From: Polyangiaceae bacterium
GTDB taxonomy: Bacteria > Myxococcota_A > Polyangia > Polyangiales > Polyangiaceae
Length of the DNA stretch: 64,000 nt
Direction: 5' to 3'
NCBI GenBank assembly: GCA_025936045.1
Contig: JAICUB010000040.1
Coordinates: forward strand, 1-64,000
Shown piece after piece: positions 7,228-15,318 of the stretch (positions within the stretch are counted from its first letter, which is position 1; every line of letters begins with the position of its first letter). The translations under genes were made by a program, and so were the position numbers. The notes below the pieces were generated by a model. It worked only from the letters and a program-made list of their open reading frames with translations, was not told the DNA's origin and ran no database searches.

Positions 7228-9477
7228 TCAGCCGACGGGAGTCCGCGGCGAGAGTGGTCCGGCGCTCGGCCGGGGCGAGCTCGGGCGCGGCACGTTGTCG
7301 CGCCACCACGCGGCCGCGAGCTCCTCGCTCCAAGCCTCGCCCGACGAAAATTGGATGGCGGCGAGCTCGCGCCGAACGACGGCGACCGAGGCCGGGCGAT
7401 CCTCCGCGCGCTTCTCCATGCAGCGACGGACGAGCTCGACGAGCTTCGGCGGCAGCGCTTGCTGCGCTCGCTCGGCGAGCGGAGCCGGAGCCTGCTCCAG
7501 GTGCGCGAGCATGATCGCCATGGCGTCGGCGTGCCCCGAGAACGGGAGCACCCCGGCCAGCGCGAAGTAAGCCACGCAGCCGAGCGCATAGACGTCCGCG
7601 CGCGCGTCGACGTCTTGGCCGAGCACCTGTTCGGGCGCCATGTAGTCGGGCGTGCCCATCACCGAACCTGCCGCGGTGAGCTTGACGAGCGGGCCGGCGT
7701 CCGAATCGAGCTCGCGCGCGAGGTCCTCGAGAGAGCGCGTCGACGCGGGTGACGGCCCCTCCGCGAGCGAGCGCACGAGGCCGAAATCGAGCACTTTGAG
7801 CACGTCCACCTCCTCGGCCGCGCGACAGACGTAGAGGTTCGCGGGTTTCACGTCGCGGTGCACGAGGCCCGCCGCGTGCGCCTCCGCGAGCGAGTGACAC
7901 GCCTGCATCAAGAGCGAGCAGACGCGCGCGGGCCGCTGAGGACCGAAACGACCGATGAGCGTCTCGAGGTCCATGCCGTCGAGGAGCTCCATCACGTAGA
8001 AGAAGGTGCCGTCTTCCGTGATGCCGTAGTCGAAGAGCTCGATGGTGTTGCGGGAGCAGAGCGTCGCGAGCGTTTGTGCCTCACGGCGAAAGCGCTCGTG
8101 CGCGTCCGGGCCCGCGTCCCCTCCGGGGCGGATGAGCTTGATGGCGGCCTGGCGCGCGAGTAGCCGGTGCTCGGCGCGCCACACCTCACCCATGCCGCCG
8201 GCCCCGAGCTTCGTCGTGAGCCGATAGCTGCCGAGATCGCGCGCCTCCGCGGCTGCGCGGGTCGCGGCGGCGCGAGCATCGGCGGTCTGGCGGCGCATGC
8301 GCACGATGTGGCGCGAAAACAGCAGCGAAACGCCGAGCGCGAAGAGCAGCGAAAGAAGCGCCACGGTGTGCGCGCGCCCTTCGTAGACGCGGGCGGGACC
8401 GAGCAGTTGGGCTTCGGAAATGAAGGAGGCGACCCGCCAGCGCAGCGCGGGATCGCCGACGCTCGCTTGTTGGGCGAGGTAGCGCCGCGTGCCGGCCGTA
8501 AAGGACGCGCTTCCGCCGGCGCGCGCGGCGAAGAACGCGTTCAGCACCGGGTCCTTTTCGTCCGCGACCTTCAGCGTGCGGTCGGCCCGAATGGGCAGCG
8601 ATTGGATGCGCGCCGCCGCGCTCGGGTCGGCGAGCAACGTGCCGTCCTCTTCGCTGAAGAGCACGACGCGCGTGCCCGCGAGCGGGACGTGCTCGAGAAA
8701 GCGCGACAGCTCGTTCACGTCGAAGTCGACCGTGAGCACCGCAAGGATGTCGCCGCCCTGGCCTCGGACGGCCTCCGCGCGCGTGATGCCGGTGTAATGC
8801 GTCTTGTAGAACGGGTAGGGACGCGTCCACACCGGGCCCGTGTGCGCGAGCGCGAGCTCGTAAAACGTGCGCTTGCGCGGGTCGTAACTCGAGTGTTCCT
8901 CACCGAGCGACAGGAGCTCGCGACGTCCGTCGGTGGCGAAGCGCTGGATATGCGTGCCGTCTGGCCGCACGCGGCTATCCTGAAAGCGAATGCTCGCGCC
9001 CTCGGCGACGTAGGCACCCTGAAACGTGCCGTCGGGGAAGCTCAGGCTGACGTACGAGACGCCCGAGCGGCCCTGTATCAGGTCGCGCATCGCGAACGCC
9101 GCCTCCGCTAGCGGCGAGGTCACGGTGTGAACGCCGGCGAGCGCCCGCAAGCGCTCGAGCATCGGGTCCGCGGCTGCGAGCGCGAGGCCGAGCTGGCGCG
9201 CCACGGTCGTATTGCGGATACGGAGCTGCTCGAGCCCGAGCGCGAGTGAGCTCTTTTCGAGCGCGCTCTGGCCGAGAAAGGTGAGCCAGCCGCCGATCGC
9301 GAGCACGATGGCCGGCACCAGGACGAGCACCCCGAGCGGCGAGGCGACGGCGGACGCCATGCGCGTCGTGAGACGGATGTCGCTCACTGCGCGAGCGTCG
9401 GCATCGCGCGCGAGCGCCTTGTCTCCGATGCGCGGTCCCGTCACCACGACTACCTGTTTTCGCGGTGACGCTAGCAC
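7228..9477 (-). CDS. Membrane Ser/Thr protein kinase with extracytoplasmic Cache sensor
   Basis: A 749-residue protein. A first transmembrane helix lies at about 48-68, then a dCache-like periplasmic region (about 75-355) with S-Y-V-S-L-S-F-P-D-G-T-F and I-L-A-V-L-T-V-D-F-D motifs. A second helix spans about 365-385, and a cytoplasmic protein kinase domain runs from about 415 to 685. Kinase motifs are G-A-G-G-M-G-E-V, A-I-K-L, H-R-D-V-K-P-A-N, D-F-G-L and A-P-E-Q, all intact. Cache sensors usually sit on histidine kinases or chemoreceptors and bind small ligands. Here the output is Ser/Thr phosphorylation. The start could be slightly downstream of the given ATG. Confidence 0.9.
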   Translation of the reverse strand: MLASPRKQVVVVTGPRIGDKALARDADARAVSDIRLTTRMASAVASPLGVLVLVPAIVLAIGGWLTFLGQSALEKSSLALGLEQLRIRNTTVARQLGLALAAADPMLERLRALAGVHTVTSPLAEAAFAMRDLIQGRSGVSYVSLSFPDGTFQGAYVAEGASIRFQDSRVRPDGTHIQRFATDGRRELLSLGEEHSSYDPRKRTFYELALAHTGPVWTRPYPFYKTHYTGITRAEAVRGQGGDILAVLTVDFDVNELSRFLEHVPLAGTRVVLFSEEDGTLLADPSAAARIQSLPIRADRTLKVADEKDPVLNAFFAARAGGSASFTAGTRRYLAQQASVGDPALRWRVASFISEAQLLGPARVYEGRAHTVALLSLLFALGVSLLFSRHIVRMRRQTADARAAATRAAAEARDLGSYRLTTKLGAGGMGEVWRAEHRLLARQAAIKLIRPGGDAGPDAHERFRREAQTLATLCSRNTIELFDYGITEDGTFFYVMELLDGMDLETLIGRFGPQRPARVCSLLMQACHSLAEAHAAGLVHRDVKPANLYVCRAAEEVDVLKVLDFGLVRSLAEGPSPASTRSLEDLARELDSDAGPLVKLTAAGSVMGTPDYMAPEQVLGQDVDARADVYALGCVAYFALAGVLPFSGHADAMAIMLAHLEQAPAPLAERAQQALPPKLVELVRRCMEKRAEDRPASVAVVRRELAAIQFSSGEAWSEELAAAWWRDNVPRPSSPRPSAGPLSPRTPVG

Positions 9478-9510
9478 GGACGCCCCGAGCGGTCGTCGAC
9501 CGATCGGCGC

Positions 9511-9963
9511 TCAATCGCCCGCGAGAAAGGCGCTCAATCGCACGCGTTGAGGGGGCGAAAGCACTTCACCGAGCCAGCGCTGAAGGTCCGGCACGGCCGC
9601 GAAGTGCCGCCGTTGCTGGTTTTCCGCCTCGCGCACGAGCCGGACGACCTGCAGATTCGTGGTCGGGTGTTCGGGCAGGGTGAGGATCGCGCTGCGCGTG
9701 ACACGGACGTTGTTGCCCGCGAGCATCTCCCGCGCGCGCTGCGCGACGTCGGGCGGCATGATGTGAACGTTGCGCCAGTCGGCCACGATGGCGAATTTTT
9801 CGAGGGTGCCGCGCGAGTTGATGGCGGTCCTGATCATGGTGATCATGGCCTCCACGTCGCTGACGCTGCGGTAGCCGCAGCCGACACGGATTTCGAGCAG
9901 GCCGCCGACCGCGAACTCGCAGCTATTCGTGGGTGTTTTGGTTCTGGGCCAAGCGGTCGACAT
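9511..9963 (-). CDS. Conserved hypothetical protein, STAS/SpoIIAA-like in outline
   Basis: A 150-residue soluble protein of alternating beta and alpha character. It has L-L-E-I-R-V-G at about 22-28, a central F-A-I-V-A-D-W-R-N-V strand-turn, and a C-terminal basic helical end (R-R-H-F-A-A-V-P-D-L-Q-R-W-L). The general look is that of SpoIIAA/STAS-like proteins common in myxobacteria, but I see no diagnostic motif. It starts 4 nt after the lectin-lipoprotein stop, with an AGGTGG-type ribosome site just upstream. It is therefore probably the last gene of the kinase-PEGA-lectin operon. Longer in-frame extension upstream overlaps the lectin gene and is Arg-rich shadow. Confidence 0.65.
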   Translation of the reverse strand: MSTAWPRTKTPTNSCEFAVGGLLEIRVGCGYRSVSDVEAMITMIRTAINSRGTLEKFAIVADWRNVHIMPPDVAQRAREMLAGNNVRVTRSAILTLPEHPTTNLQVVRLVREAENQQRRHFAAVPDLQRWLGEVLSPPQRVRLSAFLAGD

Positions 9964-9967
9964 CACC

Positions 9968-10861
9968 TTATCCACCTTCCTCGCAAATCGCTCGAAGCGT
10001 TCCGGAGCACGAGGTATCGCCCCAGGTCTGATCGGTCGCCTGCATGCGCACGCAAGCGCCCGTGTAGTTCGGCTCGCTGTCGTTTCCGGAGCGGATCGTC
10101 CAAGCCGTGTAGTCGAGCTTGTCGCCCGTGACCCACGCGAACGGACACTGAGCCGGCTCGAGCTTACACGACGAGGATGGATCTTTCGTGACATCGGCGA
10201 GCGAAAGTCCGATCCACGCGTCGATCGTCGCCGGGAAGAACGACGCCGCGAGCATCGCTTGCTCCTCCTTCGAGCCGACGGTCACGAGGTGCGCGCCGCT
10301 CGAGTGCGCCCCGCACGCACTCTTCGCGGACGACCAATCGAGCGGCGTGTCATCGCCGACGAGGAAGTAGCAATGCCCGCCGTATGCGGTCGCGCCGGAA
10401 CCCGTGCAGCTCGGAGCGCTGCTTCCTCCCGCGCCGGCGCTCGCTTTGCCGCCTTGCCCGGCGCTCGTCGCGCCGCCTTTGGCCCCGTTCCCGCTCCCTC
10501 CCTGGCCGCCGCTGCTCGGCTTGCCGCCGTCCGCCGTGCCGCCGTTCGCGCCTTGACCCGCGCTGCCGCCGCTGCCCCCCGTCGCTTCGGAGCCGGCGGC
10601 GCCCGCCTCTTCGAACGCACCGGCTTCGCCGCCCGTGCCGGTGCCGTTTCCGGCAACGCCGGCTCCGCCGTTCCCGCCGGACGCGGAGCCCGCGCTGCCC
10701 GCGCCGGCTCGTCCAGCGGCGGACGCTGCGCCGGCCGCGGACGCACCGGGCAGTTCGCGCACGAAGCGATCGAAGTCGTAGCTACACGCGACGCCGAGCG
10801 CGGCGAACACCGGCAAGAGCAGCGTGGCGGATCCGAACGAGCGCGTGTGGCGCGTCTTCAA
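9968..10861 (-). CDS. C-type-lectin-domain surface lipoprotein with Gly/Ser/Ala-rich stalk
   Basis: 297 residues from a TTG start. The signal peptide ends in lipobox L-G-V-A-C (Cys26). A Gly/Ala/Ser-rich stalk of about 115 residues follows, then a C-type lectin-like domain at about 150-295. Hallmarks are A-W-I-G-L, paired cysteines, and a C-terminal C-V-R-M...T-W-G-D-x-x-C...I-C-E-E. Such domains bind carbohydrate or protein ligands outside the cell, sometimes with calcium. The TTG start overlaps the TGA stop of the upstream PEGA gene (TTGA), so translation is probably coupled. A longer in-frame reading upstream is Arg-rich and only shadows that gene. Confidence 0.82.
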   Translation of the reverse strand: MKTRHTRSFGSATLLLPVFAALGVACSYDFDRFVRELPGASAAGAASAAGRAGAGSAGSASGGNGGAGVAGNGTGTGGEAGAFEEAGAAGSEATGGSGGSAGQGANGGTADGGKPSSGGQGGSGNGAKGGATSAGQGGKASAGAGGSSAPSCTGSGATAYGGHCYFLVGDDTPLDWSSAKSACGAHSSGAHLVTVGSKEEQAMLAASFFPATIDAWIGLSLADVTKDPSSSCKLEPAQCPFAWVTGDKLDYTAWTIRSGNDSEPNYTGACVRMQATDQTWGDTSCSGTLRAICEEGG

Positions 10862-11832
10862 AAGCGACCCCGTCCGCTCAGAAGCGCGCCGCCCGGCCAG
10901 GTTGACAGCGCGACGCTCGTCTCGGCGCCGCCCCGATATCCGAAGTAGAGCAGCGTCGCGCTCGCGAGCGCACCGACCCCGCCCACGAGGAGCCCGACAT
11001 TGGCGACGGTCTGCCAGCTCTTGCCGCGCTCGACCTCGCGCTCGTGCGCGGAGTCCCCGCAGGGCAAGCTGCATTCACGTGCGAGACGGTCGTGCGCACT
11101 CTTCGCTTCGAGCCCTCCGATCGCGAAGGTGACGAGCCCCACTCCTCCGACCCCGGCAGCCACGAACCCGCCGATGCGGAGCGCCGCGCCCGGCCGGTCG
11201 CCGCTCGCGGCGGGGGCAGCCGTGGGCGCCGCAGTGTCGCGCTGGGGGAAGTAGAGCGTCACCGTCTTCGTCTCGCCGCCGTCCACGTGCACGTCGCGGA
11301 CGACGGGGTTGCGACCGGTGGCACGTGCCTCCACGTGGTGATCGCCGGGCTCGAGCACGCGGTGCGAGCCGAACGCGGCGGGCTCGAGCACCGCGCCGTC
11401 GACCGTCACCACGAGCCCGTCCGGCGTCTCGACCGGCGCTACGACGAGCGTCCCGAGGCGCAGGCCGAGCTCGGCCATCTCGCGGAGCGCAGCAGCGCGC
11501 GTTTCGGCGTAACGCTCCTCCGACCCGGCATCACGCGCGGCGCGCTCGAACGCGGCGTAGGCGCCTGCGTGCCGCTCGAGGCCGTTGAGACAATAGCCGA
11601 CGTAGAGTTCGGCGTTGGGGCTGCCGGTCGCGGTCGCCAGCGCTTCGAATGCAGGCAGCGCTCGCGCGAACGAGCCGGCCTTGTAGAGCCGCACGGCTTC
11701 CGCAAAGCGTGCCTTCTCGTCCTTGGCCGCGGCGGTCCCGCTCGGGGACGCGTTGTCCGCGGCCGCCGTGCTGCCGTACCCGAGCGCGGCGAGCGCGACG
11801 AGGGCGGCGAGAATTCGCCGTTTAGAGCTCAT
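10858..11832 (-). CDS. Exported TPR/PEGA-domain protein
   Basis: A 324-residue protein with a cleavable-looking signal peptide (1-25, ending S-T-A-A-A-D). TPR-like helices follow at about 35-115 (F-A-E-A-V-R-L-Y-K-A-G-S-F-A-R-A-L), then a PEGA-like beta domain at about 125-200 with V-V-A-P-V-E-T-P-D-G-L-V-V-T-V-D-G and G-D-H-H-V-E-A-R-A-T-G. Two C-terminal Gly-rich hydrophobic segments (about 225-245 and 275-298) are probable membrane helices. This architecture is frequent next to Ser/Thr kinases in myxobacteria. The ATG at 11832 overlaps the kinase stop by 11 nt. Its function is unknown. Cell-envelope surveillance with the neighbouring kinase is an inference. Confidence 0.8.
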   Translation of the reverse strand: MSSKRRILAALVALAALGYGSTAAADNASPSGTAAAKDEKARFAEAVRLYKAGSFARALPAFEALATATGSPNAELYVGYCLNGLERHAGAYAAFERAARDAGSEERYAETRAAALREMAELGLRLGTLVVAPVETPDGLVVTVDGAVLEPAAFGSHRVLEPGDHHVEARATGRNPVVRDVHVDGGETKTVTLYFPQRDTAAPTAAPAASGDRPGAALRIGGFVAAGVGGVGLVTFAIGGLEAKSAHDRLARECSLPCGDSAHEREVERGKSWQTVANVGLLVGGVGALASATLLYFGYRGGAETSVALSTWPGGALLSGRGRF

Positions 11833-13288
11833 TCGGGAGATAGCTACGGCGCCGCGGCGACCGTGCGCTCGCTTTGCCGGGGAGCGGCTTCGGTGCAGGG
11901 CCGTGCGCGACCGAAGTCGGGGGAACACCGGGAGCCGCCGCCGTCGTGATCGGGCTACTCGTGGTCGTGGCTGCCGAGAGCGGCGCTTGGCTCGCGACGG
12001 CAGCGGGCGCGGCAACCACGGGAGAGGTAGGAGGCCCCGTCCGCGTCACGGCGGACGGCGGTGGTGCCGTTCGCGCGGGCGGCGTCAGTGCAGTGCGAGG
12101 CGCCGCCCTCGTTGTGCGGAACAGCGCGAAAATGGCGACCATGAGCGCCATGAGGACGGCCAGAGCCAGCGCAAAGCGAGCCGTCCCGCGTTGCTTCGGC
12201 GCGGCGCCGGGCAAATCGAGCAGCGGCGCGTCGACACCCGGTGGCGTTGCCGAAACGAGGTCGGCCGGCGGCGGCGCCGACCAGCGCACGAGGCTGATGG
12301 TCGACGCCTCGACCTCTTGAATCAGCTCACTCCGCTGAGCGAGCACGCCTTCGGCGAACTTCGACACCCACTCACCGACCACTCGTTGCGAGGCGAGCGG
12401 GACCGCGCTCTCGAGCTCGATCGCCATCGCGAGCGCGTGCTCGTGCCGGTCCGCGGGGTCGAGCGCGAGGCCGCGCATCACGATCCGGTCCACCACCTCG
12501 CTCACGTGCGCTGCGACGCGGCGCGGCGATGGATAGTCGCCCTTCACGACGCGCAGCAGGCGCTCCTGATCGTTCACCCCCTGCACGAGCTTCGTCCCGG
12601 TGAGGAGCTCCCAGAACACGACGGACGCAGAAAATAGGTCCGATTGGCGCGACGGCTGCGCTCCGTGAATGAGCTCGGGCGCCATGTACGAGAACTTGCC
12701 CTTGAGCACGCCCGGATCCGTATCCCCGTGAGCGGCACGGCCTTGCACGGCCTTGGCGATACCGAAGTCGAGCACGCGCGCGACTCCGTCCACACCCACG
12801 AGCACGTTGTGCGGCGACACGTCGCGGTGCACGAGACCGAGCGGTCGCCCCTTCTCGTCGCTCGCGGTGTGCGCCGCGTGGAGACCCTGGAGCAACCCGA
12901 CCATGATCGACGCCGCGAGCTCGACCGGCACGCTCGCACCCGCCTTCTTCGCGGCGCGCACGAGCGACACCAGTGACTCGCCGTGCACGTAGTCCATCAC
13001 GATCAGGATCTCGTCGTTCTCGGAGAGGACGTCCAAGATCGGCACCACGTTCGGATGCCGGACGCGTGCGGCGACGCGAGCCTCCGCCACGAACATCGCC
13101 TTGAACGCCGGATCCACGAGGAAGTGCGGGTGCATGCGCTTGACCGCAACCAGGCGCGAAAATCCCTCCGCCCCGCTCAAGCGCGCGAGGTGCACGCTCG
13201 CCATGCCGCCGGACGCAAGGCGATCGAAGATCTCGTAGCGCCCCACGCGCTGGTGCGCTCGCTTCTCTTCGCCCGCGGGTTCCGTCAT
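11822..13288 (-). CDS. Ser/Thr protein kinase with C-terminal transmembrane helix
   Basis: 488 residues. The kinase domain at about 16-285 has L-A-S-G-G-M-A-S-V, A-V-K-R, H-R-D-V-S-P-H-N at about 151-158, D-F-G-I-A-K and A-P-E-L. In the catalytic loop Ser replaces the usual Lys (HRDxKP becomes HRDVSP), a variant seen often in myxobacterial kinases. A transmembrane helix lies at about 376-396, followed by a Pro/Ala/Thr-rich periplasmic tail. It heads an overlapping operon with the PEGA protein and the lectin lipoprotein, which are candidate envelope partners. The ATG at 13288 (M-T-E-P-A-G-E) gives a normal 15-residue lead-in to the kinase domain. Confidence 0.9.
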   Translation of the reverse strand: MTEPAGEEKRAHQRVGRYEIFDRLASGGMASVHLARLSGAEGFSRLVAVKRMHPHFLVDPAFKAMFVAEARVAARVRHPNVVPILDVLSENDEILIVMDYVHGESLVSLVRAAKKAGASVPVELAASIMVGLLQGLHAAHTASDEKGRPLGLVHRDVSPHNVLVGVDGVARVLDFGIAKAVQGRAAHGDTDPGVLKGKFSYMAPELIHGAQPSRQSDLFSASVVFWELLTGTKLVQGVNDQERLLRVVKGDYPSPRRVAAHVSEVVDRIVMRGLALDPADRHEHALAMAIELESAVPLASQRVVGEWVSKFAEGVLAQRSELIQEVEASTISLVRWSAPPPADLVSATPPGVDAPLLDLPGAAPKQRGTARFALALAVLMALMVAIFALFRTTRAAPRTALTPPARTAPPPSAVTRTGPPTSPVVAAPAAVASQAPLSAATTTSSPITTAAAPGVPPTSVAHGPAPKPLPGKASARSPRRRSYLPNEL

Positions 13289-13432
13289 GGCCCTCACGAC
13301 TGTCCCGAGCTCGAGCGTATCACGGCGAGACGCTCGAACGGCGCTATAACGCCCCACGCGAACAGGTATGTGGGTGCGTCTCCGCGCGTGTGTGGAGCGC
13401 GCGCAGCCTCGCGGTCGAAGTGCGTTACACGG

Positions 13433-13990
13433 CTAGCGGAGCGCGTAGCGCGAGAAGACGACGCCGTGTTTGAACGCGCGAGTTTCGACGAGCGACAGTT
13501 CGAGATCGCCTTTCATACCGGCGAACAGCGAGCGTCCGGCCCCGAGGGCGACCGGATTCACCACGATTTGGTATTCGTCGATCAGCCGCGCCTCGGCCAG
13601 CTGTGCGACCAGGCTCGCACTCCCGAGGATGACGATCGTCCGCTCCGACTCGCGTTTCAGGCGCTCGACGGCGGGTGCGAGCTCACCCCGCAAAATCTCC
13701 GAGTTTTCCCAGTCCGTCTGCTCCAGTGTGCGTGAAACGACGAATTTGGGAGCTCGATTCATGCCGTCGGCCACCGCCGGTCGAGCCGCGCGGGCAGCGG
13801 GCGTCGGCCAGAAGGCGCGCATCTGCTCGAAGGTCACGCGACCGAACAAGAGCGCGCCGCGCGACTGTGCATTGCCTGCGGCGAATTCATCGTACTCGGG
13901 GTCACGCCGGTGCGCCCACCTCATGTCGCCGTCCGGGCGTGCGTAGTAACCGTCGAGTGACAGCATCATGAAACAGGATAGCTTTGCCAT
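13433..13990 (-). CDS. Dihydrofolate-reductase-like protein (RibD C-terminal family)
   Basis: A 185-residue Rossmann-type reductase domain related to the RibD C-terminal and DHFR families. Seen are M-L-S-L-D-G-Y at about 9-15, a G-A-L-L-F-G-R-V-T-F motif at about 45-54, V-V-S-R-T-L at about 82-87, I-V-I-L-G-S-A-S-L at about 118-126 and N-P-V-A-L-G-A-G at about 148-155. The physiological substrate of this broad family is usually unknown, and it need not reduce dihydrofolate. It follows the SRPBCC gene by 45 bp on the same strand. ArsR, SRPBCC and DHFR-like genes often travel together, so it is probably part of the ArsR-controlled operon. Confidence 0.85.
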   Translation of the reverse strand: MAKLSCFMMLSLDGYYARPDGDMRWAHRRDPEYDEFAAGNAQSRGALLFGRVTFEQMRAFWPTPAARAARPAVADGMNRAPKFVVSRTLEQTDWENSEILRGELAPAVERLKRESERTIVILGSASLVAQLAEARLIDEYQIVVNPVALGAGRSLFAGMKGDLELSLVETRAFKHGVVFSRYALR

Positions 13991-14035
13991 GAAGATTCCT
14001 TCCGACGTTGATGGGACGCCGTCGTGAAGCGAGCA

Positions 14036-14503
14036 TCAGAATTGGGGCCGGAGCGAGCTCTCTTGCCGGAGCATGCCGTGCTCGTCGAGGTCCGCGAGCA
14101 CCCGCGGCAGCCGCGTGTCGAACGTCTTCTTCCAACCGGGCCCGAGCACGAGCCGCGCGAGGAAGAAGCCGCCCGCGCCGCGAAACCCCGTGTGCTCGAA
14201 GACGAGACGCGTGCCGCCCGCGCGCTCTTCGAGCGTGTAACGCACGTACGTGGGCGCGTCCCCCTCGTTGCCGATCCAGGAATAGCGTAGTATTTCGGGT
14301 GCTTTCACCTCGAGCACTTCGCATTCGACGAAGCCGCGCCAGCCGCGCTGCGGTGTGCCCACGAAGCGGCAGCGCGTGCCGACGATCGGAGCGAAGCCCT
14401 CCGGACGCATTGCCCAGAGTGCGATGAGCGCGGGCTCGGTGAGTGCGCGCCAGACCTTGGCGCGCGAGTGCCGATAGTCACGAGTGATACGAATGTCAGT
14501 CAT
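14036..14503 (-). CDS. SRPBCC (AHSA1/Aha1-like) domain protein
   Basis: 155 residues forming one START/Bet v1-like hydrophobic-pocket domain. The opening I-T-R-D-Y-R-H-S-R-A-K-V-W-R-A-L-T-E-P and the G-T-R-L-V-F-E-H-T-G-F strand near 95-105 are typical of the AHSA1-like branch. The ligand is unknown. The ATG overlaps the ArsR stop (ATGA), so translation is probably coupled to the repressor. The protein likely responds to the same, unidentified, signal as its repressor. Confidence 0.87.
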   Translation of the reverse strand: MTDIRITRDYRHSRAKVWRALTEPALIALWAMRPEGFAPIVGTRCRFVGTPQRGWRGFVECEVLEVKAPEILRYSWIGNEGDAPTYVRYTLEERAGGTRLVFEHTGFRGAGGFFLARLVLGPGWKKTFDTRLPRVLADLDEHGMLRQESSLRPQF

Positions 14504-14835
14504 TGGGGGTCGTCCGGCATGGAATCGAGCACGTCACCGAGCGCGTCGAGCTGGCGCTCCACGAGCGCACGGTAACGATTGAGCCAAACATCGACCTCCC
14601 CGAGCGGGGCCGCGCGCAAACGGTAATACCGAAAGCGCCCTTCCGCGCGCTCCACCACGAGGCCCGCGCTCCTCAAGACGGCGAGTTGCTGGCTCACCGC
14701 GGATTGCGACACGCCGAGCGCAGCGACGAGACCGGACACGTGCTTCTCACCCCGCGCCAGCGCGTCGATCAACGCGCGGCGCGTCGGGCACGCGATTGCC
14801 TGGAAAACGCTCTCTGAGCCCGCGGCGCGCGACAC
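14500..14835 (-). CDS. ArsR-family winged-helix repressor
   Basis: A 111-residue DNA-binding repressor. The start F-Q-A-I-A-C-P-T-R-R-A-L-I-D-A-L and the winged helix-turn-helix with V-S-Q-S-A-V-S-Q-Q-L-A-V-L at about 42-54 are typical. It lacks the C-x-C metal site of ArsR/SmtB sensors, so it probably responds to a non-metal cue, as many SRPBCC-linked members do. The GTG at 14835 lies where transcription is predicted to begin from the upstream promoter, suggesting a leaderless message. The start is therefore less certain than the gene. It is probably autoregulated through the palindrome at 14843-14866. Confidence 0.88.
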   Translation of the reverse strand: MSRAAGSESVFQAIACPTRRALIDALARGEKHVSGLVAALGVSQSAVSQQLAVLRSAGLVVERAEGRFRYYRLRAAPLGEVDVWLNRYRALVERQLDALGDVLDSMPDDPQ

Positions 14836-14841
14836 CCGGAG

Positions 14842-14869
14842 AACATATCAGCATTCGCTAATATGTCAA
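14842..14869 (-). promoter_or_regulatory. Sigma-70-like promoter of the arsR operon
   Basis: On the minus strand a perfect TTGACA -35 box (14869 to 14864) is followed by a 16-nt spacer and a TATGTT -10 box (14847 to 14842). A start about 7 nt downstream would coincide with the GTG codon at 14835. The short AT-rich patch stands out in GC-rich surroundings. Confidence 0.65.
14843..14866. promoter_or_regulatory. Palindromic ArsR operator overlapping the promoter
   Basis: A 24-bp inverted repeat. Reading the minus strand, the left arm ACATAT-T-AGC and right arm GCT-G-ATATGT flank a GAAT centre, with one non-complementary pair. It fills the spacer and reaches both hexamers, so a bound repressor would block polymerase. 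Position and symmetry fit ArsR-family autoregulation. Binding by the adjacent gene product is inferred. Confidence 0.6.
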
Positions 14870-14904
14870 CGCCGCGCGCGATTTCCGGCGCACGGCTCGG
14901 CCGG

Positions 14905-15318
14905 TCATGAGGAGCGGTCGCGGCCGAACGCGTCCCCGGCGATCGACTCGGTGTGCAAGGCGCACAGCCACTTGCCCTTGCGCTTGACCCAAGTGGATGA
15001 GTCTCGGGCATCCAAAGCGACGGGTTGTCCCTCGACCGTGAGCTCCTCGTGCACTCTGTAGGCCACGATTGCGACATCGTCGCTGATTAGGCGCACCTTG
15101 GCGTCGTGGTCGAGCTCGACGCTGAGGATCTCGTAGCTCGGGTTTTTCATCATGGCGGTGAACGCGGCCTTGTCGACCGCGCCGATGCCGCTCGCGCCGC
15201 TGATGATGCAGGGGAAGTCCGTCAGTTTCACGGCGGTTTCAACGTCGCCGTCCTGCATCGCTTGCCAATATCGTCGCTCGAGCTCGATGAGTTCCTCTTC
15301 GATGCGTAGCGTGGTCAT
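14905..15318 (-). CDS. NTF2/SnoaL-like (DUF4440-type) protein
   Basis: 137 residues with a helical start (I-E-E-E-L-I-E-L-E-R-R-Y-W-Q-A-M) and the pattern D-G-D...T-D-F-P-C-I-I-S-G. The ending S-S-T-W-V-K-R-K-G-K-W-L-C-A-L-H-T-E-S is characteristic of the cone-shaped NTF2-like superfamily (DUF4440/SnoaL). These are small binding or isomerase scaffolds and no substrate can be assigned. The ATG at 15318 has a good GGAGG-type ribosome site just upstream. It lies upstream of the arsR promoter on the same strand but is separately expressed, since that promoter sits between them. Confidence 0.75.
   Translation of the reverse strand: MTTLRIEEELIELERRYWQAMQDGDVETAVKLTDFPCIISGASGIGAVDKAAFTAMMKNPSYEILSVELDHDAKVRLISDDVAIVAYRVHEELTVEGQPVALDARDSSTWVKRKGKWLCALHTESIAGDAFGRDRSS

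Noticed and set aside
10862..11074. ATG-initiated longer form of the lectin lipoprotein
   Set aside because: The added 71 residues are an Arg-rich shadow of the PEGA gene, and the signal peptide begins only at the TTG at 10861.
14500..14835. Metal-sensing ArsR (arsenic or cadmium resistance)
   Set aside because: No C-x-C or C-x-x-D metal motif and no efflux or reductase genes beside it. Its partners are SRPBCC and DHFR-like proteins.
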